A stretch of DNA of 64,000 nt. Origin: Lineus longissimus (taxonomy: Eukaryota; Nemertea; Pilidiophora; Heteronemertea; Lineidae). The notes beneath the pieces were generated by a model. It saw only the letters and a program-made list of their open reading frames with translations. It searched no databases and had not been told where the DNA came from. A program made the position numbers and the translations under genes. Positions within the stretch are counted from its first letter, which is position 1. Each line of letters starts with the position of its first letter. The stretch lies in contig NC_088309.1 in the NCBI RefSeq assembly GCF_910592395.1, positions 21,328,599-21,392,598 of the forward strand, read 5' to 3'. Of this stretch, positions 23,201 through 34,429 are shown piece after piece.

Positions 23201-26200
23201 TGCGCGCTGAATACCGAGTGAATTACCGTAGAAGACGTATCCAGATAATCTGTTATGACAACACAATACTGAATCTTAATCCGCAGTTTGAATGGCGTCT
23301 CCGTCTCCGTCCCCTAATGAACAATCAAAATGTGAAACAAGCTCCGATTTTCATCGTATTAAAAGGTCTCCCGTGGCATCTGCTATGTCACGTACCAGAG
23401 GGCTTGTGGTGATATCCTCAGTTTTTGAATGCACCAACGTTTGTAAGAATTAGATCAAAATGGTAGAGGTGCAGCCTTGTTTTGAATCTTTGACGCTTTT
23501 TCGGCCGGCGGCGATGAGGGGTTGAAGAAAATGGTATTTGATAAGAAAGGTCGGGTGTAACAAGCCTTTAAGCATGGAACTTGCGCTCAGAATTCAGAAT
23601 AAATACACGTCAGATAAAAAGTTCCCATACAAGCGACTCTTGCTTTTCACTATCATTGTGTGTCGGTAAACGGACTGACAAAGGTCAGTGAACTTAATTC
23701 TTTACATTCAAGCAGTAAATCTATCTCATGTACCCAGCATGCAACGCCCATTATTGATACCAATACATATTACTAATAAAATGACTACAAGAACAAAAGT
23801 ATGCTTATCATATTTTTATTGATTCCTACACGGTTCTTAAATGAAGTTTCGCTCGTCAGTCAGATCGAATCGATTTCCTCTCGAAATGTCACTATTAACC
23901 GCCCGATTGTGGGCGGATTCAGGAACGCTGAGTCTCCATGACTAATTGTTAAATTGGGTCAGATAGCGGTTTCTAATTACCAAAGTAATGGCTATTTGAT
24001 CTGTTTACCACAAAACTCGCTGATCTTCGCTAATTTTGAAAATTGTGTGTTTATTGCGGTTTTAAAGAAGATGTCTGACCTGTGAGTGTAGCAGCGGAGA
24101 CTCACCGACATGTAACTTTATGCTGCATGGAATTCACACCATTCTTCGGCGAAGAGTGGAGGGTGCACAATTTCGCCCCGGGCCGGAGACAGAACACTAA
24201 AATATATGGGGCCAACGAAACTGTCCACTTTATAACTGGACGATCGCCACATAGTGATGTAAATGGATCCCATTTTCATTTCTCGGCATCGCAGCCCGGA
24301 GGGAGTGATGTGGAAGAGTGGGCAAGATGGTAATCTGATTGAGCCGTCGGCAAAAGACCAACTGGTCACTTGGGGTATATTTTTCTTTCAAACCAATTCA
24401 TCACATTGTTCCTTTTCAAGACATACTCTCCTAATGGTAAGAAAGAATTCTATTTCCATGCTGCGAACACATGTTCTGAAATATTCTGTGTCGTTGGACG
24501 ACAAAGCCAACTGGTCACCATGCATGTTTAAGCCCGTTGGTGATATCATCAATAGGCCTACCATTGATCTTTTGATAATATCAACATCAGTTGACCAGCC
24601 ATGGCTGACTTTCTTTACGCTTACTCTTGGGATTCCATACCGCCTAGCTGTGCGTTGATGTGTTCTATCTTCTCGCAATGACTCTAACACGGTAATTGCT
24701 AAATCCCTGCCAGTACTTCAATGTCAAATGCAATTGGACGTGAGCTGAACTCAAATTCACATTTGTTGGTCTACGAACGTCGCTAATCTTTCTGCTCACC
24801 TCAGAGCGTATAAGAACCAAGTGTCCAAGCGTCCTTGTGCCAGGGTGGTCTCTCCTTAAACACAGGCGATCAAGCGAACAATTTAGCATAATTAAGCCAA
24901 ATCAACCTCCAACGCCAGGACTACATGCAAACATACGTCATTTGATCCTTCACGAAAACGTCACTAGATCCCAAAGGAAGGATTGCCAATATAATTAGGA
25001 GCCATTTATCAAGGATTTCTTTTGAGATATTCGACAGATCAGACTAATTTGCTCATCCACCGACGATCACATACATGTATCTGACGACAAAATTCATATG
25101 TACGGATTCGCTTCAATCAGCAAATTAGACATTATGTCGAGTATACAGACGGACCAGCAATAAGAATATTGCTGTTGTCGATAACGATGAAGTGGGAAGT
25201 GAAGATAGTTGAAAGTCTATCCCATGCGCAATATCATGAACGATTGGCGATGTAATGGCGAAATTGCTAATGATTGTCCAGGAAAATTGCAATCAAATTC
25301 CATATGGTTGATATGACAGCCGTTTTTGACTTTGGCCAAACTAGATCGTCGCCGCTTCTGACAGATCTATTAAGAGAACCATCTTTATCGGAAGCGTTTC
25401 GTATTCCTAGACGATCTTCGTCATAACACAGGTTTGATCTTAAGTTGTATAGAAGTCCGATCTATCTGCATAGGCTATATAAGAAAAAGGTTGATACATA
25501 TATTTATTTTTTTCAGCACTATTGGAATATCTGACACGACAACTTAACTCTGAGCAATGATGGCTCGACTCCGATACAGTCGATTTCGTCATCCTGATCG
25601 CCCTTCCTCTGTGACAAGACGACGCCGGTCCACTGCGTCCGGAGTGTAACGACGGAACAAGTTCATCAGTGCAATCTCAGCAAATCCAACAATCAATACA
25701 CCTGCCAATGATTGTTAGTTCTGTAAATTGAATACTAAATATAGGAATTCTCGCGTATACGTACATGTATCCGGACCTGGATCAAGAGCTGAAAGCCCCC
25801 CCCCCCCCCCCCCCCCCACCACCCCCCAAAGGTCTAGCACCACATTTTCCGTCAAGCTCAGTCAGGAAAGAAAAGAGTATCGCCCTCTTTGGTGAAAAGG
25901 AATCGAAAATTCAAATGGTGTTGTTGCCTCACCCATATGCTTTCATGACAGCTGACACCGACCCGAGAGATTTCCAAATAATTGGCGATGCTACAATAAA
26001 ATGACGTTGGAAACTTAATACATTCTGATTGCTAAGAATAATTGGCGAAGTATGTCGGGGAGGAATACGTATTGGTAAAAATGTTGTTTTCCTTTTTATT
26101 GTGCCATATATATTCATTAACACCAGGTTATTTACATTATATTCCCATAAGGCTGACTGCTGGCATACAGCGTAATGGACCCAACCTTGCTGGCATACAG

Positions 26201-28150
26201 CGTAATGGACCCAACCTTGCTTAAAAATAAAGACGTTAATACACAATTGTTTTTGGTTACTGCCTTTCTTCACGCTGCAATAACATTTGACCACTTTGCT
26301 TTTCTGAACGATAACTTCGTTTAAAAGGGAGTATAAACGTTGGCAAAAGGGGTTCCAGTTGTTCATATTCAGGTGACTCACATGTGTGCATGTACAATAA
26401 GGGGACTGATTTTTACTATAAATACTAACACACGCGGGAATAGTATCGTGCCGTCACATGGGAATGACCCCTATTGGCGACTTCGTGTAATCTACATGTA
26501 CCTTGATTCTGCCTATGGACTCCCTTTAAACAGCCTGTACGGACTTGGTCTGTTGGTGATAAAACAGAGCAATTTGATAGCAAGATCATTTCTAAAGATC
26601 TGGCGTAAATTAAAATATAACCGTTTATTATGAACGCGATTGCTGTCAAGCATCGTGATATATTATCGAAGTAATGTAGTCTCGTGGGTTTTTTCCATAA
26701 GTAAATGAACATTAAACACTGGGCAGAACAGTCCATGTACTTTCACATTAGCTGATATCTGCGTTGTTTGAGTACCCTATTTCTTAACGAGACATTCTGT
26801 CGCTGCAACTAGTCATTATGATGGCAAGCGAAAGAAATCGCATGTTTGCAGTGGTCATCGCTCAAGAATCAGTGATCGCAGCGATTATAATCAAAGGTCG
26901 TACATGTAGGGACGCTATCGCAGCGCTTAAGACCTTCGTGTACTGGCACCATTACTCCATCCAGCATTTCCGCGATAATGACAAGCGGTAATTTCTGGTG
27001 TCCTGTGTCCGTATGTCCACACCAGTTCCAGTAATTACCAGCAATACCTCGATGCAGTTTTCTCATTTCCTTCAGGAGACGATTGTGTTTACTCTAAATG
27101 TTTGTGGAATATTTTACAAGCGACATGCGGCATATTAATGCTAGCTAATCAATACGAATGAGTGCAATTTTCAACCATGTTTGGGCGGAATTAATTGACG
27201 TTGACCGATAGCGATCTCTCCAATGAAACAGAATACGCCTCGACGACAATCTGACGATGAGGAAAAGCTTATTTGATTGTTTTTTTCAGATGCGACTGTA
27301 TTTTCTGTTTTTTTTGCACCGAGCCAATCGCAGTGATTCATTGTAATAGATTGTTTCCCCCAAAGTTCCAGTGGTATTTTTGAAGGATGTGCCTTTCTTA
27401 CTTGACTGTAATGATGTTCCCGTCGGCTGAGAGTTTTAATTGCGCGTGCGCATCGTCAAAAAATCGTAATGGATTGCGCACACCTGCAAGAAATAATACC
27501 GTCGCTTAAGAATAGCGACTTTCAAAAATCGCAGTGGCTATTCTTGAAAACATATCTTTGTTTTTATAGCAAGTGCTTGGTCTACGATGCTATAGCGACG
27601 ATTGGACGATTGAACCTTGAAGTTGCCTATGAGTACTACAGCGCGACGACCTTATGTCACTGATACCACTGCTAATCCCCTTATGGATTAAGTTACCTCT
27701 GGCGAGACTTAATACGCCTGACAAACAGAACCCCTAACAAGCGCGCACTGGCAAACCCTTTCTTTCAAACTTACAGGTATCAGCAAGTTATGATGTCATT
27801 ACTGTTAGAAAATGTTTATTGACGGCGATTGCAAAGCTTATGGCTAGAGCTAAGACCCAATGCCTTGGTTAGTATACTTAGGCTATATTCTTAATAAATT
27901 TGTAAGGAACTAATCGGGAATAGTCCCAGTGTTACCCCTGGGAACGAGCTTTAATCCAGTCAGAAGCATAAACTCTAAAGGCCTACTAAAGAAAAACCTG
28001 AGACGACAGACCAAATGAATGTTAATAGTGAAACAGTACGCCTTAACTTGAATGTTGAATAGTTCCGCGTTCCGTGGTGTAAACAGTACTTCCGTTTTAT
28101 ACAGGGGAAAAGAAATTCTTTGAAGAAACGGAAAAAGCACAACGTCCCTG
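20214..28150. other. Long non-coding stretch, no gene recognised
   Basis: No frame shows a domain or motif. Contents that I can point to: clustered TACATGTA palindromes (for example 22491-22507), a C22 run (25796-25817), an exact 30-bp tandem duplication (26159-26218) and a copy of the CG-rich dispersed repeat (about 26845-26930). A 131-codon frame at 24263-24658 and its 100-codon antisense neighbour overlap each other and lack recognisable features. Confidence 0.45.
26159..26218. repeat. Exact 30-bp tandem duplication
   Basis: Two identical 30-bp units beginning gctggcatacagcg lie directly end to end, implying a recent slippage or duplication event. They are not in a recognised gene. Confidence 0.9.
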
Positions 28151-29963
28151 ATGAGGTGGATCAGATTTAGCCTAGCCAAGGTACGACGGATATTCGTCTT
28201 TCTTTGCTGTCTCTGCGCCACCCTCGTATTCCTACAAAGTGCTATTTTTGGTCAAAACTGGAAGCCACAGTACGGGTAAGTACATGTACCAACTCTCCGC
28301 TCATGCATATAGATAGACTACGCATACATGTACATGCATATAGATAGACTCCTTCTGCATGTCCAAAGACTCAGCCTATCCTTAGAGTATGGTCACTCTA
28401 AGGCCTATCCAAGGTGTCTAGTATCTTTCTTCGCTCATCGTCGATGGCGCAAACCATTCTATCCAAGTCAATCATAAATCACGTGGCAGCGCAGCCAGTG
28501 GTTAGTCCAGAAAAAACGTCGCAACATTGACCACAGCGACTAACTCCCGTGTACGGAGTGTCTCAATTCCATGTTTTTCTCACTCTCATTGCAGAATCGA
28601 CGCCTTTCAGCCAGTTCAATCGCAGACATGTCCAAAGAAGCACTTCGTCTTCGTCAATGTTCACCAATGTTCGGCCACCCCAGTCACAAGCGTTCTTAGG
28701 AGATACGCACTGGCATACAATTTAACAATGGCCCTCTCTCCCCCAAATCTTCCAAGATCATTCTTTGAACGCGGTCTAGGGTTTCCCGACCTGATCTCGC
28801 CAAAGTACATCTACCGTTTAGGAGGAATGAAACACAGGGGAATCCCGCTTGAAACCTCTTTCCTCTACCAACGCTTTAACCTGGAGACTTGGCAAAGTGT
28901 GATGCCGCGGGATTCAGTCTACTTAGCCGTGATGAGAGAACCGCTTGACCAACTTCGATCACTTCTTGCATTCATAGAGCGCTTCAAGGAACCCTACCAA
29001 GGACAGGTATACCTCTCCTCTGATTTCTCTAGTCTCTATTAGTATGAAGCAGACTACCATTCAGTGACGAACAAAACCAATTATCAGAAAATATTGCTAA
29101 TGATGTTTTTTCAAATCCAATCCAGCAAAATTGAGTTCGTGTAGAAGTAGGATATGTATGTACATTTGTGAAAGTACATGTAATATGGCGCGATAGCATC
29201 TCTAGGCATTTATATGTAAAGCCAGATGTTACACTTCGCATGGTCAAAGCACGCTAAAGCAAGGTTTTCCTCACCAATGCCATCATGCCTCTTTCCCGCT
29301 TCACAGGATTTAACTGTGCATGTTTTCTATTTTCAGATATTGGATTTCTTTGCCAATCCAAATGCTCACCATTTCTACGTTAAGCAAGAAGAGACGACAT
29401 TTTCATGGACTAAAAATTTCATGGCCTTCACCCTGGGATTCCCCCAAAATGCGCCGATGAAAGACGCTGTGAGATACCTCCAACATATTGATGGCGCTTT
29501 TGACCTTGTGCTTCTGGCAGAATACCTAATGGAGTCAATGGTGTTGCTAAGGCGAAAAATGTGCTGGCCGATGCGTGATGTCGTCTTCATGCCCTTGAAG
29601 ACTCGTGAAAACGAAAAAGTAACTTTTACCGAAGAACTTCAGAGAAAGTCTCGCGCTTGGAACAAGGTCGACCATTTGTTTTATGACCATTTCAAACGAA
29701 AGCTTTTCGATGACATCTCGAAAGAGAAGGATTTTCAGAAAGAATTACAACGTTTTAAAGAAGTCAACATGAACATCAACAGATTTTGTGAAAGTTTGAC
29801 AAAGAATGGAACTCAGTTCTATGTTGTACCCGAGTCTGACTGGAACGAAGGATTCACATTCACAAAACACAACTGTTTAGCTTTGAATGGAACGAATGTA
29901 GTGATGGGGGAGATGAGGAAGCGTTTAGATGGCATTATTGATTTAAGGAGTGGCGTGGTCTAA
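28151..29963 (+). CDS. Galactose-3-O-sulfotransferase-like protein (Gal3ST family), Golgi type II membrane protein
   Basis: Three exons: 28151-28275, 28595-29006 and 29337-29963, with GT/AG borders and matching phases (2, 0), giving 387 residues. This is close to the family's usual 400-430. The short basic N-terminus and one hydrophobic segment (about residues 14-33) make a Golgi signal-anchor. Family marks are FDLVLLAEYLMESMVLLRR in exon 3, the CW pair just after it, and the REP...RS segment (156-164) at the 3'-phosphate site. The family transfers sulfate from PAPS to the 3-OH of galactose on glycolipids or glycoproteins. Oddly, the 5'-phosphosulfate loop, KTHKTxSST in active members, reads NVHQCSATPV (63-72), so the conserved lysine and threonines are gone. 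N84 (NLT) and two later NGT sites may be glycosylated. Activity is therefore doubtful; it may be a divergent or inactive paralogue. The chosen ATG gives the anchor directly. Confidence 0.85.
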
Positions 29964-32095
29964 ACACGTTTCGATCACCACCTCGAATCTTCGTAATGAG
30001 TTTGAAAAGCTTACGAGTAAAAGGGATCCCTTCTCAGTACCCTCAAAAGGATATAGCCATCGTGTATCTCACATGACCTCCCATGTCTGCAATGCTTAAT
30101 TACCCGTTAGAGTATTGGTTCACAATTTAATCACGGCCTCAGTAGTAGTCTGCTTCATGAATGGTAGTCTGCTTCATGCTCCATTCAATCAAAGTAGGGC
30201 ACCGAACTTTCCTTTGAAGATATATTGGGCGGTTGATTTCGATAGATACTGCAACTGATGTCATCTTCCCGATGATCAAGACTGATCCTTAAGGAATTGG
30301 ACATAGTCAACACAAAAACTGTAAATTTTGCCTTCTTTCGTTTAAGAGGCTATTTTCGTCAAAATCGAAAGTCGCCTCAATCTTCTGATCGGTGCTCTAT
30401 TTTCAGACAAGTGGTTCCAAACAGAGAATGCATATTCCTCCGTCAAATTGACGCATACAACTTAAAGTTTTGGTATCAAGAGGAAAAGTGGAGAAAAGTA
30501 TGAAATATAGTTGGCTCCCGTTATTCAACAGGTTTAAACTGAGGTCGTCTGTCTCCTCACAGGTGCACTAAGTTCCAGAAAAAAATATTTGATGTACACG
30601 ATTACTATCAATGGATGGTTTGTCCATTCATGTGAGAATCTAATGGGTCCCTTGACGATACTGCAGCATTCAGATTGCGAATACAGGATGTTATCGAATG
30701 ACGCAACTAAGGTGAACGTGCGTCAGCGTAAAATGGGATTGTCGATAAAAGGGGTTAGCCCGCAGCCCGGCCCAAAAGAATACTTTACGAGAAAACGACC
30801 CGCCTCGGATCTTTGGTGAATTCACAGAGAAAATGCTGCTATTTAACTAAATGTTGTACCTCATCTGTAACTTCAAGGTTCCCAGAACCGTATCTAAACC
30901 TACTTGTCCAAATCAGACAAAGCATGACCAAGAACGCGTCAAAAACGAAATTCAATGTGGTGACAACTTTTCCGTGCCATTGAGGCTCATTTGGTTGCAG
31001 TCTCATTTTCTCAAGAAATGGACTAAAATAAACGTGTGTACTGGAAATGCTACAAAAGACTAATGACACTATTAATAGAATATAAAGAAATAAGTGAGTG
31101 GATAATGAGTTTAATAACGACGATGGGAAGAAACTGTCTAAAATCCGTTGTGCGACTTTTTTACTTCGTTTAATGGCTTTTAATCCTTTAGGGTACGTTT
31201 ATTGCATATTCAAACAAGAAAAATCACTTTTAGCGGAATACCGCAAACTGCCGTTGCATGGAAAGGAATGTAAAAAAGCCGACTGACAATTTTGATTGAA
31301 TAGAACCAGATTGCATTCAGAAGCCTGAGGCTTGTGCCGGCGCAATAAAGGATAGGTATTTTGGTGAGTTATGCAAAGGAAATATGAGCATTTTGCACAA
31401 AAAAATTCAGTATCAATGACCGTGTCAATTTCAAGAAGCGTTTACTGTTAAAAGTAGGGAGTACAGTAGTGTATGATAGTATTGGAAAATGCTCAAAATG
31501 AGACAGAAAGAATAAGCTTTATCAGCGATATCACAAATGATGCATGTCCGGTGCTTCGAAGTATAGAGGTGAAGGTATATTGCTCTACCGACTGTTTTTA
31601 TGAGTACTACAGATGACTTGTGCTCTCGCCCTCAAGGGGATTAATTTATCAATCAATTAAGCTATCTACATCGATGGTAAGCTACTTTCTCTAGAAATTT
31701 TGCCCAATATTTACCCCGGCCAAATTGGCAGTGTTCATCGGATATCCCTGAACAATAAACGGAACATCGGAAAAGCGTCCTAACTGTTGGAAACTTGTGT
31801 TACGATAATAATAAGGAAGGTAAACCGGTGATTCCCATAACAGGGCAAGGAGGGAGAACCTGACAGAGACCAGCGTGAAATGGCAGTCAAACGCAAGGGG
31901 TTCGGCGGAGTTCCTTTCGCGCGTGGAGACGTTAAAAACCATTGAATTCTGTCATAGTCGGAGAATGAAATGGCGTCAGTTATTTTGGCAATTAAGTTAC
32001 ATGTACCTCTAACGTGCTTAATACTTGAATTATTTCGCTAAAGAAGTCCCATCTGGCCAGAAAGACCAAAGTCTGCAACACGGGCTGCTACATTG
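29964..32095. other. Intergenic stretch after the sulfotransferase
   Basis: Nothing coding recognised. A repeat of the phrase 'gtagtctgcttcatg' lies near 30147-30178. Part of this is presumably 3'UTR of the sulfotransferase, but no clear AATAAA was found near the stop. Confidence 0.4.
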
Positions 32096-32109
32096 TCACC
32101 GAAGCGAAA

Positions 32110-32373
32110 CAAAGAAGATGAAACTTGTTGGGCCATGTCGTGGGATGGAGAAATCGAGACTATACATCTTGAAGTTTTGAAAAGGACACCTACAGGAAAA
32201 GGAACAAAGGTATACCAAAGTGAACCTGGAGAAGGACTGTGAACCTAGAAAGGGGAGCACGAAACAAGACGAGGCACGAGTTGAGATGGGATGCACAAGA
32301 CAGGGCTCACTGGCGCGCACTGTCGCATGGATGCCTTATGCTTTCCATAGAGCTATGAGTCAACGATGATGAT
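32110..32373 (+). mobile_element. LINE relic: 3' end of a reverse-transcriptase ORF
   Basis: The translated fragments LGHVVGWRNRD, TWRRTVNLE and WDAQDRAHWRAL occur in order on the + strand with stops between them. They match the typical LGH.....GRP..TWRR...AQDR..WR.L ending of non-LTR retrotransposon proteins. A GATGATGAT run follows at about 32365, a common tail for such elements. It is dead and truncated at its 5' end. Confidence 0.8.
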
Positions 32374-32379
32374 GTCCCA

Positions 32380-33985
32380 TAGGAGTTAAAATTGTGTTAG
32401 CTGGCCCTTATTAACTTTTATATCCGATTATGCGGATAGCTTCCTTTCCTTTTATCGACTACCCTGAGACATCCAAGTCCGCTACCAAATGTCAAGGGAG
32501 CTGCGCGCGCTGCGCCTACTCCTTTTAACAAAGCGACATGCCCTCGCCTCAAAGCAAGCAAAGGGAAGCCAGACAATGGAAATTAGGAATAAGACCAATT
32601 TTCCGATGGTTGAAGGGGTGTGTATCGCTTTGAAATGTTCCAGGCACTTTGAGAAAAGGTCATATGTCGATGACAATCGAGTCCGTAGACTGTTCCTAAC
32701 TTTCTCTATTTGGAGGCGAGTGTTTGGCGTCACCACATTCTACGTGTACCTCATTTTACTTTTATCCATAGAGATTCATCAGATTGGGTTAGTTCGATAA
32801 AGTCTCGTACAAAATTTAAAAATATATCTTAAGCTCTCATCAATATCTTTCAGTATACATCATTTCGTTTTAATTCCAAAGCTTAATTGAGAACTATGAT
32901 TATGGCACACATTGTATAGACGTTGAAAAACTGAACCAACCCTAACTTATTAAGCCATTTCCTCCCTGTCCCCTTCCTTACATTGTTCAGATTGAGAAAC
33001 CTGTCAATGGATGATCCCTAAGTCACCGGAACCAGCAACAACAGGATAATGATAAGATAACTCGATACATTGAGTGAAACGCGCACCAAGTTCCCTTTGA
33101 CAGACGATTAGCAAATGACTTTGATTTCTTCGTCGATAGCCACATCTGGACCAGATGGCGCGTTTCTAGAACAATATCTTGGGGGAAAACGTCTTATAAA
33201 ATCACAAGGCCATAATCATGAGAATGTTCCGCTGAGACCATTATCTTATCCTTGGGGTTTCCTGGGCGCTTCGTGACCCGCAAAATAGCAAAACCTTGGG
33301 GATTGCTTTTTGCTGATGCCATCATGTCGACTTGCTTTTAACGAAACATAGCCTTCATCTTGTTCTTCATCATCAATCTCTTCTTCTTTTAACATTAGTC
33401 CTCCTCAGGATGGCACTAGATGGTGATAAGCTCCGATTCTTTTGCTCATGATGTTATGATGTCATGGTCATCAGCCTTTCTTGGGTGTGCCGACTCTTAA
33501 GTTTCACACCAGAGACCCCGCAACGCTCAACCCTTTACTGCGTGCTTTTACCTGTGATCCGAGCATGACCAACTCATGAAAAGATCCTATGAATGCATCA
33601 GGAAACTGCTAACGGGTCACGTAGAAGAAAAAAAAGCAATCTCTGCTTTCTTTACTCCATAAATTGATTTATGGAATGCAGCTAAGTTAATAATGAGGCA
33701 AGAACTATGGGATGCAACGTGTTTCTGGTTAGCATACATGTACATTGTAGTTGGAGTCCACAAATTACGCCTTTATTGTTGACATTCTGAGAGTCAGCTA
33801 ATATGTAATTATTATTCTACACCAGTAGTTCGAACTTCTAAATTTTTACCGATTCTCCGACTACCACCTGTTCGACACAAATTTGTAGCAGATAAAATAT
33901 TATTTTCCGCATTCTTGACGCGAAATTGACAAGAGGTGTTTTTCTCTCAAATCACTGCCCTAGAGAGATTATTCGTCCGGGCAGC
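32380..33985. other. Non-coding stretch, no gene recognised
   Basis: Short frames only, including one of 103 codons at 32489-32800 without recognisable features. I see no repeat of note. Confidence 0.4.
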
Positions 33986-34428
33986 GAATTTTTTTCCTGC
34001 GAACTTTTTGTCCTCATTTGCATACGCGCATGCGCACTCTAGCCAAACATCCACTTGGCCGCATTGACAGTGAAAAGAACTTGGATCTTAATACATGTGT
34101 ATCATGTACATGATGTATGTAGCCTATAGGCTAAATCTCTGTGGAAACGTAGCTCAGTCTGATGAGTAAATTACGGCGATTTGGATCAAATAACAATGAT
34201 CTAGGCTACTGACAGATTGATAAAACTTTTGGTTTCTCTGCCATCAAAACCTACCGCCAAAAGAACTTTATTGATAGAGGATGGCGAACAATGCTCGCAT
34301 TCAACGAGAAAACTATCACGGTTGAGTTCTTCCATTGTCACTGTCAATGCGATGCGGCAAAGTCGATGTTTGACTAGAGTGCGCATGCGCATATGCAAAT
34401 GAGGACAAAAAGTTCGTAGGAAAAAATA
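33986..34428. mobile_element. Large-TIR MITE-like element
   Basis: The segment at 33986-34081 is repeated in inverted form at about 34325-34428 with high identity. Both arms contain tttttgtcctcatttgcat and the self-palindromic gcgcatgcgc. The interior is about 245 bp and holds no known protein. The terminal-inverted-repeat design without a transposase points to a non-autonomous DNA transposon. The open frames on both strands inside it are by-products. Confidence 0.8.
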
Positions 34429-34429
34429 T

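Noticed and set aside
24263-24690. Overlapping open frames of 131 and 100 codons on opposite strands
   Set aside because: No motif, no splice partners, no repeat match that I can name, and at most one strand could be coding. Likely chance.
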